Part shown: positions 34,051 to 42,245 of the stretch, piece by piece
Numbering within the stretch: the stretch's first letter is position 1
Layout of the letters: the number at the start of each line of letters is the position of its first letter
Assembly (NCBI GenBank): GCA_022652545.1
Contig: JALCRM010000002.1
Location: 310,001 to 374,000, forward strand
DNA from: Lachnospiraceae bacterium
GTDB taxonomy: Bacteria > Bacillota > Clostridia > Lachnospirales > Lachnospiraceae
Length of the DNA stretch: 64,000 nt
Reading direction: 5' to 3'
Notes under the pieces: model-generated
Databases searched by the model: none
Seen by the model: only the letters and a program-made list of their open reading frames with translations
Told to the model about the DNA's origin: nothing
Position numbers and translations under genes: made by a program

Positions 34051-35790
34051 ATGAAAAAGTTTTTTGACAGGTTCCTGGCGTCCGCGCTGTCGGTCGCCAT
34101 GGCGGTCGGGCTCGCGGCCTGCGGGGCACCGGAGGTCACGACATCCGGCACGGCAGCCACTTCCGGCGGTGCAGCGGTATCTGCTTCCACGGCAGCCGCC
34201 GCGGCAGCGACTTCCGCGGGGACGGCGGCAACTTCCGCGGCTGCGGCTGCATCCACATCCGCTGCTTCGGCATCCACGGGCGAGAAGATCGTCAACATCG
34301 GCGTGACCAGCCAGCTGAGCACGATCAATCCGCTGAACATCGATGTGACATTTTTTGCGCTCTATGCACAGAGCCTCATGTTTCTGCCCCTGGTCTCCTT
34401 CGACAAGGACGCCAAGGTCGAGGGCATGCTGGCGGACAGCGTCACGAGCGACGACAACAAGACCTTTACCATCAAACTGAAGGATGTGAACTGGTCCGAC
34501 GGACAGCCGGTCACTGCGGACGACGTGATCTGGACGATGCTCAAGATCTCCAGCGCGGCGGTCGCGAACACGAGCTTCAACTTTTCGGGCTTCGAAGGCT
34601 TTAATGACGACGGCACTTCACCTGCCGGTGCGACCTCAGTCGCAGGCATCAAGAAAGTCGATGACAAGACAGTGCAGTTCATCGCCAAGAACACCATGTC
34701 CCTGCAGAGCTTCATCAACAACATCTGCATCTGGGTCTGCGTCCTGCCCAGCCATGTGCTGAAGGATGTGCCGGATGACCAGCTTACTTCCTATGACTGG
34801 TTCAACAAGCCGGACGTCGTCGACGGCCCTTACTTCCTGGACAGCTATGATGCGGCCCACTTTATCTCCTACCACGCGAACAAGGACTATTACCTGGGTG
34901 CGCCGAAGGTCGACAAACTGAATTTCAAGGTCGTACAGGGAGCTGAGCTTCTGGCCGGTCTGCAGAGCGGTGAGATCGATTTTGTCCAGCCTTCGATCGG
35001 TATCGTTCCGAACACCGACCTGGAGTCGATCCAGGCACTCAGCAATGTCAAAGTGGAGTTTACAAGTCCCGTCACCAACCAGATGACCTTCATCAACACC
35101 AGGAAGATCAAGGATGCGAGGGTGCGCCAGGCGATCCTGTATGCGATCGACAGACAGTCGCTCGTGGACAATCTGCTCGGCGGACACGGCGAAGTGGACG
35201 AGGGTTTTGTGAGCTCTGCGAGTCCGTATTATGACGATTCGGTCACGAAAGTTTCCTATGATCCGGAGAAAGCGAAGGCTCTGCTCAAGGAAGCAGGCTG
35301 GGACAGCAGCACTAAACTGAACTATTACGTGTGGTCCGGCGACGATGCGATGGTCAAGGGCATCAATATGGTCAAGCAGAATCTCGGCGACGTAGGCATC
35401 AACATCAATATCAAGACAGTGGATCTGGATTCCCTGATGGCAGTGGCCGGCAAGGACGACGCGGATATCTTCACCGTCCAGTACACGATCACGCCCAATG
35501 ATTTCTACATTGACGCACAGTATCTGGTCGACACGGCAGACGACAGCTGGACGGGCGGCTACACGAACGACACGCTCCACAAGGCGATCGAAGACACACA
35601 GGTCACTACGGACGACGCACAGATCAAGGCGGACTACAAGACCATGGATGAGCAGCTTGTGAAGGACGTCCCGATGTTTTCCATGTACTTTATCAGCAAT
35701 GCGGGTGTGGTCTCCAACCGCCTGCAGAATGCAGAACCTACACTGTACGGCGCTTTCAACCACGTCGAGCAGTGGGATGTGACAGATTGA
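34051..35790 (+). CDS. Oligopeptide ABC transporter substrate-binding lipoprotein
   Basis: A 579-residue SBP_bac_5 family lipoprotein. Lipobox LAAC gives C24; an Ala/Ser/Thr spacer follows (about 30-80) and then the peptide-binding fold, with LADSVTSDDNKTFTIKLKDV and VRQAILYAIDRQSLVDNLLGG. It sits in the outer face of the membrane and passes peptides to the permeases encoded downstream. GAGGAG lies before the ATG at 34051. It heads a five-gene operon with two ATPases and two permeases. Dipeptide versus longer peptide specificity cannot be told; nickel or sugar relatives exist in this family. Confidence 0.92.
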   Translation: MKKFFDRFLASALSVAMAVGLAACGAPEVTTSGTAATSGGAAVSASTAAAAAATSAGTAATSAAAAASTSAASASTGEKIVNIGVTSQLSTINPLNIDVTFFALYAQSLMFLPLVSFDKDAKVEGMLADSVTSDDNKTFTIKLKDVNWSDGQPVTADDVIWTMLKISSAAVANTSFNFSGFEGFNDDGTSPAGATSVAGIKKVDDKTVQFIAKNTMSLQSFINNICIWVCVLPSHVLKDVPDDQLTSYDWFNKPDVVDGPYFLDSYDAAHFISYHANKDYYLGAPKVDKLNFKVVQGAELLAGLQSGEIDFVQPSIGIVPNTDLESIQALSNVKVEFTSPVTNQMTFINTRKIKDARVRQAILYAIDRQSLVDNLLGGHGEVDEGFVSSASPYYDDSVTKVSYDPEKAKALLKEAGWDSSTKLNYYVWSGDDAMVKGINMVKQNLGDVGININIKTVDLDSLMAVAGKDDADIFTVQYTITPNDFYIDAQYLVDTADDSWTGGYTNDTLHKAIEDTQVTTDDAQIKADYKTMDEQLVKDVPMFSMYFISNAGVVSNRLQNAEPTLYGAFNHVEQWDVTD

Positions 35791-35805
35791 CGAAAGGCTT
35801 TCAGA

Positions 35806-36882
35806 ATGGATGTACCTTTGCCAACAGCATGTGTACAGGCGCCTGACGGCACCGCCTCCCCGAGCGATCGGGGGGACGGTGCTTCCGCGTCTTCGAAGCA
35901 CCTGCTGGAGATCCGGGAACTGGCAGTGCGTTTCCGCAGCGATTTCGGGGACCGCACGGTCACCGATCATATATCTTTTCACGTGGACCAGGGCGAAACG
36001 CTCGGTATCGTAGGGGAATCCGGCTGCGGCAAGAGCGTGACTTCGCTTGCCATCATGCGGCTGCTTGCCCGCAACGGGCGCGTCGAACACGGGCAGGTGC
36101 TCTTTGACGGGAAAGACCTGCTGAAGATGAGCCGTACCAGCCTGGATGAAGTGCGCGGCCGCGATATTTCCATGATCTTTCAGGATGCGCTGGCCAGCCT
36201 GGATCCTGTTTTTACTGTCGGCTACCAGGTCACGGAAGCGATCCGCGTCCACACCGAGCCGGATAAACAGAAGGCCCGCGCGATCGCAGTCGACATGCTG
36301 CGCAGGGTGGGACTGCCGGATGCGGAAGCCGCCATGAAGAAATATCCCTTCGCACTTTCGGGCGGCATGCGCCAGAGGGTCATGATCGCCATGGCGCTTT
36401 CCTGCAGTCCGCGCCTCGTCATCGCCGATGAGGCGACCACTGCGCTCGACGTCACGATCCAGTCGCAGATCATGCGCATGATCGAGAAGATCCGCGTGGA
36501 AAACAATATGTCCATGATCCTCATCACGCATGACATCGGCCTGATCGCCGAGATGAGCGACCGCGTTATCGTCATGTACGCGGGACAGATCGTGGAAGAA
36601 GCGGATGTTTTCGAACTGTTCAGGAATCCCCTGCACCCCTATACGCAGCTTCTCATAGCTGCAACGCCCGGCATCACGGACAGCGAGGACAGAAAACTGG
36701 TGGCCATCCGCGGCAGCGTGCCGGAGAACTATTCCGACCTGACCGGCTGCCGTTTCCGCGACCGCTGTCCCTTTGCGACGGAAGCCTGCGCGGCGCCTCA
36801 GGCCATGCGGGAGATCCGCCCCGGACACTTTGCAAAATGCCGTCTGGCCGGTACGGTCACGGGAAAGGAGGGAGCGAAATGA
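35806..36882 (+). CDS. Oligopeptide ABC transporter ATP-binding protein (DppD/OppD type)
   Basis: A 358-residue ATPase with Walker A GESGCGKS, signature LSGGMRQRVMIAMA, Walker B LVIADEATTALD and the C-terminal oligopeptide-transporter extension with CRFRDRCPFAT, a cysteine cluster that can hold an Fe-S cluster in this family. The N-terminal 25 residues are a variable tail. It pairs with the second ATPase, whose start overlaps its stop by four bases. It starts 15 bases after the binding protein gene. Confidence 0.93.
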   Translation: MDVPLPTACVQAPDGTASPSDRGDGASASSKHLLEIRELAVRFRSDFGDRTVTDHISFHVDQGETLGIVGESGCGKSVTSLAIMRLLARNGRVEHGQVLFDGKDLLKMSRTSLDEVRGRDISMIFQDALASLDPVFTVGYQVTEAIRVHTEPDKQKARAIAVDMLRRVGLPDAEAAMKKYPFALSGGMRQRVMIAMALSCSPRLVIADEATTALDVTIQSQIMRMIEKIRVENNMSMILITHDIGLIAEMSDRVIVMYAGQIVEEADVFELFRNPLHPYTQLLIAATPGITDSEDRKLVAIRGSVPENYSDLTGCRFRDRCPFATEACAAPQAMREIRPGHFAKCRLAGTVTGKEGAK

Positions 36883-37985
36883 ACAGCACACTTCCTTCTG
36901 ATATGCGGAACACCGCCGCGGGCGGAACGGCCGGCGAAGCCGGCAGCGCGGAAGAGATCCTTCTTTCCGTAAAGGATATCAGGAAATATTATCCCGTCAC
37001 CTCGAGTTCACTGTTCCCCGGCAGGAGAAAACAGGTGCACGCAGTGGACGGCGTGAGTTTTGACATCCGCAGGGGCGAGACTCTCGGCCTCGTCGGAGAG
37101 TCCGGCTGCGGGAAGTCCACGGTCGGCAGACAGGTCGTCGGCATCGAACAGCCTACGTCCGGTGAGATCCTTTTTGAAGGCAAACCGCTGTCCGGGATGA
37201 AGGACAGAGAGATGCGCAGGATACGCACGCGCCTGCAGATGATCTTCCAGGATCCCTATGCAGCCCTCAACCCGCGCAAGCGTGTCTATGACATTCTTGC
37301 GGATCCCATGCTGTATCATCATGTGGCGGCGCGCTCCGACATCGACGCCCGCGTCGGGCAGCTGCTCGATGAAGTGGGCCTGCCGAAAAACGCGAAGGAC
37401 CGCTATCCGCACGAATTCTCGGGAGGCCAGCGCCAGCGCATCACCATTGCGCGCGCGCTTTCGCTCGAACCGCAGATCATCGTCTGCGACGAACCGGTTT
37501 CGGCCCTCGACAACTCCATACAGGCGCAGATCCTGAATCTGCTCAAAGAACTGCAGGAGGACAGGGGACTGACCTACCTCTTCATCGCGCACGGGCTGGG
37601 CGCCGTGCACTACGTGAGCCGGCGCGTCGCCGTCATGTACCTCGGCGTCATCGTGGAGGTCGCGGACTCGGAAGATGTTTTCAGACGGCCGCTGCACCCG
37701 TACTCCCGCATGCTGATCTCCGCCGTGCCGGTGCCGGATCCGTCGATACGCGACCGCAAAGTCCTGGTGCCGCAGGGCGAAGTGCCTTCGGCGATCGACA
37801 TTCCGCAGGGCTGCAGGTTCCACGACCGCTGTCCTTTTGCGACGGACCGGTGCCGCAGCGAGGTGCCTGTTCTTTCTTCTTATACAGACAGCGCGGGCAA
37901 AACGCATGAAGTCGCCTGCTTCAATGTCGCAGCGGCTGCGGCAGATGCGGCCACGGCTTCCGTAGCGGAAGGGAAGGAGCACTGA
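36879..37985 (+). CDS. Oligopeptide ABC transporter ATP-binding protein (DppF/OppF type)
   Basis: A 368-residue ATPase with Walker A GESGCGKS, signature [13 protein letters not shown], Walker [13 protein letters not shown] and the oligopeptide C-terminal extension with [11 protein letters not shown]. The ATG at 36879 overlaps the upstream stop (ATGA) and follows GGAGGGAG, so it is preferred over earlier starts. The N-terminus has a Gly/Ala-rich tail, and the extreme C-terminus has an Ala-rich tail. It forms a heterodimer with the upstream ATPase. Confidence 0.93.
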   Translation: MNSTLPSDMRNTAAGGTAGEAGSAEEILLSVKDIRKYYPVTSSSLFPGRRKQVHAVDGVSFDIRRGETLGLVGESGCGKSTVGRQVVGIEQPTSGEILFEGKPLSGMKDREMRRIRTRLQMIFQDPYAALNPRKRVYDILADPMLYHHVAARSDIDARVGQLLDEVGLPKNAKDRYPHEFSGGQRQRITIARALSLEPQIIVCDEPVSALDNSIQAQILNLLKELQEDRGLTYLFIAHGLGAVHYVSRRVAVMYLGVIVEVADSEDVFRRPLHPYSRMLISAVPVPDPSIRDRKVLVPQGEVPSAIDIPQGCRFHDRCPFATDRCRSEVPVLSSYTDSAGKTHEVACFNVAAAAADAATASVAEGKEH

Positions 37986-38932
37986 TGGCAAAATACATAC
38001 TGAAGCGTATTGCGATCGCCGTCATCGTGCTCTTCGGCATCACGATCATCGACTTTTTCATTATGACGCTGGCGGGCAATCCCATCGAGATCCTTTCGGG
38101 CGGGCCCCGCGTCAATATGGGCGTACTGCAGCAGAGGGCACAGAACCTCGGCCTCGACAAGCCGAAATACATACAGTACTTCAACTGGCTCGGCACCGTG
38201 CTGCACGGCGATTTCGGATACTCCTATAAAAACTATGAGCCGGTCAACCGCATGATCTCCGAGCACATCGGTCCCACGCTGATCCTGATGGGTACGGCGC
38301 TCCTGCTTTCGACGCTCATTGCGGCGGTGGCAGGCATCTACAGTGCCGTGCACCAGCACAAAGCGGGCGATTACATTATCCAGACCATTGCCTTCCTCGG
38401 ACAGAGCATACCGGGCTTTTTCCTGGCGCTCATCCTGATCTATCTGTTCTCGGTAAAACTGGGCGTCCTGCCTTCGGGCGGCATGCGCAGGCTCGGGTCA
38501 GCCGGTTCGGGCATTCAGTGGCAATATATGATCATGCCGGTCATCGTGCTGGGCTTCGAGATGGCCGGCCGGAATATCCGCTACATCCGCTCGTCGATGC
38601 TGGAGATCCTGAACAAGGAGTACCTGCGCACGGCGGAGGCCAAGGGCATAGGACGCTTCCGTGTCATCAACCGCCATGCGCTCAAGAACGCGCTGATCCC
38701 GATCATCACGGTGCTGGGCATGGAGATCCCGAACCTCTTCGGCGGCGCGGTCATCGTGGAGCAGGTCTTTTCCTGGCCCGGCCTCGGACTCATGACCATG
38801 AACGCCGTGCTGCAGAGGGACTATCCGGTCATCATGGCAGTCTGCCTGATCTCGGCAGTCGTGGTGCTGGCTTCCAATCTGGTCACGGACGTTCTGTATG
38901 CAGTCGTCGATCCGTCGGTACGCTTTGAATGA
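37985..38932 (+). CDS. Oligopeptide ABC transporter permease (DppB/OppB type)
   Basis: A 315-residue permease with six transmembrane helices, the N-terminal TMD of the OppB type (YILKRIAIAVIVLFGITIIDF) and the EAA loop YLRTAEAKGIGRFRVINRHA that contacts the ATPases. The start overlaps the upstream stop by one base (TGATG). Complete. Confidence 0.93.
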   Translation: MAKYILKRIAIAVIVLFGITIIDFFIMTLAGNPIEILSGGPRVNMGVLQQRAQNLGLDKPKYIQYFNWLGTVLHGDFGYSYKNYEPVNRMISEHIGPTLILMGTALLLSTLIAAVAGIYSAVHQHKAGDYIIQTIAFLGQSIPGFFLALILIYLFSVKLGVLPSGGMRRLGSAGSGIQWQYMIMPVIVLGFEMAGRNIRYIRSSMLEILNKEYLRTAEAKGIGRFRVINRHALKNALIPIITVLGMEIPNLFGGAVIVEQVFSWPGLGLMTMNAVLQRDYPVIMAVCLISAVVVLASNLVTDVLYAVVDPSVRFE

Positions 38933-38966
38933 CAGGGACAAAACAGCGGAAAGGGCAGAAACAGAA

Positions 38967-39815
38967 ATGCAGGAAAGCTATCTGAAGTCCGTCGTGAGAC
39001 GGTTCAAATATCACAAGGTCGGCTATATCAGTTTCTGGATCCTTGCCGTGATCGCGGTGCTGGCTGTTTTTGCGCCGCTCATCGCGCCCTACGATCCGGA
39101 CCGCATCAATGCGGCGTTTTCCGCAGCGCCGTCGGCAAAGTACATCCTCGGTACGGACCAGGTGGGCCGCGACCAGTTTTCACGCCTGCTTTACGGCACG
39201 CGCGTTTCGCTCCTGGTCGGCGTGCTCGCGACGCTCCTTGCCACGGTGATCGGTGTCATCCTCGGGCTTATCGCAGGCTATTTCGGCGGCATGATCGATA
39301 TGGTCATCATGCGTTTTACGGATATGGTGATGTCCTTTCCCTACATCCTGCTGATCCTTGTGGCTGCTACGATCTTCGAGCCGGGTATGTGGAACATCAT
39401 CCTGATCCTGGGCTTTGTCGACTGGCCCGGTGTAGCCAGGCTGGTGCGCGGCAGCGTTCTGGAGATCAAGGAAGCGGATTTCGTGCACAGCAGCCAGATC
39501 GCCGGCATGAGCAGGCCGTATATTCTGTTATCCGATATCCTGCCGAACGTGACGGCGCCGATCCTCGTCTTCGCGACGAGCGTCATGGCCATTTCCATCC
39601 TCGACGAATCGGCGCTGAGCTTCCTCGGCATGGGCGTACAGCCGCCGACTGCCTCCCTCGGCAACATGCTGGACGGCGCGCAGTCGCTGACGATCCTGAC
39701 AAAGATGCCCTGGCTCTGGATCCCGCCGGGAGTCATGATCATCCTGCTCGTGATCTGCGTGAATTTTATCGGCGATGCGCTGCGGGACGCGCTCGATCCA
39801 ACGACGATCCGATGA
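38967..39815 (+). CDS. Oligopeptide ABC transporter permease (DppC/OppC type)
   Basis: A 282-residue permease with the OppC N-terminal helix, FAPLIAPYDPD, LGTDQVGRDQFSRLLYGTR and the EAA loop (DFVHSSQIAGMSRPYIL). The ATG at 38967 lies 34 bases after the partner permease; an alternative in-frame start at 38898 would overlap that gene and is less likely. It closes the transporter operon. Complete. Confidence 0.9.
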   Translation: MQESYLKSVVRRFKYHKVGYISFWILAVIAVLAVFAPLIAPYDPDRINAAFSAAPSAKYILGTDQVGRDQFSRLLYGTRVSLLVGVLATLLATVIGVILGLIAGYFGGMIDMVIMRFTDMVMSFPYILLILVAATIFEPGMWNIILILGFVDWPGVARLVRGSVLEIKEADFVHSSQIAGMSRPYILLSDILPNVTAPILVFATSVMAISILDESALSFLGMGVQPPTASLGNMLDGAQSLTILTKMPWLWIPPGVMIILLVICVNFIGDALRDALDPTTIR

Positions 39816-39846
39816 AGCCCCGGCCGAAGGTCCCAGGAAAGCTTTT

Positions 39847-40758
39847 ATGAATACAGCGGAAGACAGAAAAATGCATATTGAAAAGACGGCGCTGCGCCTG
39901 TCCTTTATAGGCAGCCTGGCGTTCACCGTCGCGGAACTGGTCATGTTTTTCCTCACCAGGTCGCACGCGATCCTCATGGACTGTGTCTTCGACAGTGTGG
40001 AGCTGATCCTGATCGGGCCGTTCCTTGTGCTGGTCCCGCTCCTCTACAAGCCGGTCACCGAGCACCATCCCTACGGCTATTCACAGTTTGAATCGCTGTT
40101 CATGGTGATCAAATACGGAACCCTGCTCATTATTTCCATTGCCCTCGTCATCCAGAACGTGACGGAGATCCTGCACGGCGGAAACGAAGTGGAAGCCGGG
40201 CGGATCGCTGAATTCGAGTTCGTTGTTTTCGCAGGCTGCCTTGCCATGTACCTGACGCTGTACTATATGAGCCGCAAGTACGCTTCGATGATCATCCGTG
40301 CGGAGCTTTATATGTGGCGCGTCGATGTGCTCAGTTCGGTGGGCGTCGCGCTGGCGTTTGAACTGACGAACCTGCTGCATGCGACAAAGTACGGCTGGGT
40401 CACGCCATACCTGGACCCTGTCATCGCCATTGTGATGACGTTCTTCCTCCTCGTGGAACCCGTCAAGCTGATCCATGAAAACATACAGAAGATGCTGCTG
40501 CTTGCGCCTCCCGAGGACGTCATGCAGGAGGTACGGAACATCGCGACTTCGACGCTCATGGATTACGGCTGTGAGCTGAAATTCCTGGATGTCATACAGA
40601 CGGGGCGCAAGACCTGGGTCGAGCTGTATATCGACAGCGGATCGTCCAGGCTGGACCTGCGTGAACTGCGGCAGGCGCGGAATGAGATACGCACCAGGCT
40701 GAAGGGAAGATTTGACCAGGTGTATATCGAACTGATCCCCAATCTGCCGGATGACTGA
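39847..40758 (+). CDS. Cation diffusion facilitator-family transporter
   Basis: A 303-residue membrane protein with six transmembrane helices and a C-terminal cytoplasmic domain of the CDF type. Metal-site-type acidic residues are in MDCVFDSVEL (helix 2) and MWRVDVLSSVG (helix 5), corresponding to the paired Asp/His sites; the first lacks the usual His, so the metal specificity may differ. EHHPYGYSQFESL matches the CDF loop. Efflux of a divalent cation (Zn, Mn, Fe or Co) is likely. The ATG at 39847 follows AGGAAAG. It begins 31 bases after the peptide transporter operon. Confidence 0.85.
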   Translation: MNTAEDRKMHIEKTALRLSFIGSLAFTVAELVMFFLTRSHAILMDCVFDSVELILIGPFLVLVPLLYKPVTEHHPYGYSQFESLFMVIKYGTLLIISIALVIQNVTEILHGGNEVEAGRIAEFEFVVFAGCLAMYLTLYYMSRKYASMIIRAELYMWRVDVLSSVGVALAFELTNLLHATKYGWVTPYLDPVIAIVMTFFLLVEPVKLIHENIQKMLLLAPPEDVMQEVRNIATSTLMDYGCELKFLDVIQTGRKTWVELYIDSGSSRLDLRELRQARNEIRTRLKGRFDQVYIELIPNLPDD

Positions 40759-40781
40759 GCGCCGTAACGCGGGAGGAAACC

Positions 40782-41342
40782 ATGAAATTCGAATATCTGG
40801 AGAAAAAGCAGCAGGGGCGGTTCGTTACACGTTACGACCTGCATTACAGGACTTCGGACGGACTTGAAAAGGTGTACGAAATGATCAGCCGCAACCCGGA
40901 CATGCAGACAGAAGAGGACATCCGCAATCCGAAGGTCGATGCGGTCGTGCTCATCATGCACGATGCGGAGGGAGAGAAACTGCTGATCGACAGGGAATTC
41001 CGGCTGGCAGCCGATACGCCGGTCTACAATTTTCCGGCGGGCCTGCTAGAACCGGGCGAAACGCCGGCGGAGGCAGCCGCCCGTGAACTGAAGGAAGAGA
41101 CGGGGCTGGATCTGCTGGAAGTGCGGGACATGACGGGAGAGAGCTATTCCGCGATCGGCTTCTCCAATGAAAAAAATGTCTGTGTGATCGGTACGGCCGG
41201 AGGATGTTTTGAAAAGAGCAGTTCCACCTTCGAGGAGATCACGCCCGGCTGGTACACAAAGGAGCAGGTCAGGGAACTCTTAAGGAGTTCGTCCTTCACC
41301 GCCAGGACGGAAGCGTACTGTTATCTCTGGAGCCGCATGTAG
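40782..41342 (+). CDS. NUDIX hydrolase (ADP-ribose pyrophosphatase-like)
   Basis: A 186-residue hydrolase with a complete Nudix box, GLLEPGETPAEAAARELKEE followed by TGLD, preceded by the family strand VLIMHDAEGEKLLIDREFR. These enzymes cleave nucleoside diphosphates linked to another group; ADP-ribose or related substrates are likely by size. GGGAGGAAACC precedes the ATG. The 3' end of the gene overlaps the left arm of its own terminator. Confidence 0.88.
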   Translation: MKFEYLEKKQQGRFVTRYDLHYRTSDGLEKVYEMISRNPDMQTEEDIRNPKVDAVVLIMHDAEGEKLLIDREFRLAADTPVYNFPAGLLEPGETPAEAAARELKEETGLDLLEVRDMTGESYSAIGFSNEKNVCVIGTAGGCFEKSSSTFEEITPGWYTKEQVRELLRSSSFTARTEAYCYLWSRM

Positions 41343-41357
41343 CCGGCTCCTTTTTTT
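41329..41357 (+). terminator. Rho-independent terminator after the NUDIX gene
   Basis: GGAGCCG (41329-41335) pairs with CGGCTCC (41344-41350), followed by seven Ts. The left arm lies inside the coding region. Confidence 0.9.
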
Positions 41358-42135
41358 ACCGTTCGGTGCCGGGGCCGACGGACGGGATGGCCGCGACCTG
41401 TGCCGTGACGTAGTTATAGAGGTCGGGAGAGATCGCCTGCAGGGAAGCGGGGGCCGCGTAAGCCAGTTTGAAGGCATCCGCCCAGCATTCCGAAGCACTG
41501 TAGAGATTCGGTACCGCGGAATAGGTGCTGGTCCGGAGGATCTGGGAAGCGTAGGTATTGTAGTAGTTTTTCCATTCAGGTGTGGAGGAGATCGCCAGCA
41601 GGGTGCCCGTCGCACCGCCCGCCGCGCTGTCGCAGTAGTGGCCGATCTCGTGCAGAAGGCGCAGCGAGTCGGCAACGGTGGTGCCGGGCAGATCGGTCTG
41701 GATCTCTATCATGCCGTCGCTCTTTCGCGTTACATAGGCAAGGGCACCGGTCGACTGGTAGATATAGCGGTTGTAAACGGGATGGGTAGTCAGTCCGCCG
41801 ACACCGATGCGGCTGTCCCCGATGGAAGCCAGGATCCCGGCGGTGAGCGTCTCATCCTTTTTGGAGATGAGATAGATCCTGACATTGTCGTTCAGCAGGC
41901 GGTCCCGGACATTCTGCGGGGTGAGCAGCCAGTACACTGTATCGTTGTAGGCTTCCTGCGCGGAGACCTGCGGGGAGGTCCAGATATCCGAACCGGGGAC
42001 CTGCGTGAAAGAAGTATCCGGCAGGCTGTGCGCGGCACGGGCCTGTATTCCCGGCAGTGCGATCGCCAGTACGGCTGCTGCAGCGATTGCCTGGAACAGC
42101 GCAGCAATGCGGTGTATCCTATTTTTGACCAACAC
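41356..42135 (-). CDS. Secreted HExxH protein, putative zinc metallopeptidase
   Basis: A 259-residue protein with an N-terminal signal peptide (hydrophobic AALFQAIAAAAVLAIALPG, likely cleavage after ARA). HEIGHYCDS gives H162, E163 and H166 as a zinc site, and ECWADAF downstream gives E216 as a likely third ligand, the gluzincin layout also seen in anthrax-lethal-factor-like (ATLF) domains. The start is a GTG at 42135 with AGGAGA upstream; the nearby ATG runs into a stop at once. It is convergent to the NUDIX gene and has no partner genes. It is inferred to be an extracellular protease of unknown target. Confidence 0.7.
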   Translation of the reverse strand: MLVKNRIHRIAALFQAIAAAAVLAIALPGIQARAAHSLPDTSFTQVPGSDIWTSPQVSAQEAYNDTVYWLLTPQNVRDRLLNDNVRIYLISKKDETLTAGILASIGDSRIGVGGLTTHPVYNRYIYQSTGALAYVTRKSDGMIEIQTDLPGTTVADSLRLLHEIGHYCDSAAGGATGTLLAISSTPEWKNYYNTYASQILRTSTYSAVPNLYSASECWADAFKLAYAAPASLQAISPDLYNYVTAQVAAIPSVGPGTER

Positions 42136-42245
42136 AGTTATTCCATTCTCCTGTCAAAACAGGTCGCGGTGGGGGAGATTCTGTATCTCCTTTTGCATTT
42201 CGACTATTATTTCACACCTTTCGCAAGGAGACAAGTCGATGAGCA

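Noticed and set aside
34636-36891. Open frame of about 750 residues antisense to the peptide transporter genes
   Set aside because: Spans the end of one real gene and all of the next on the opposite strand; not a protein family I recognise.
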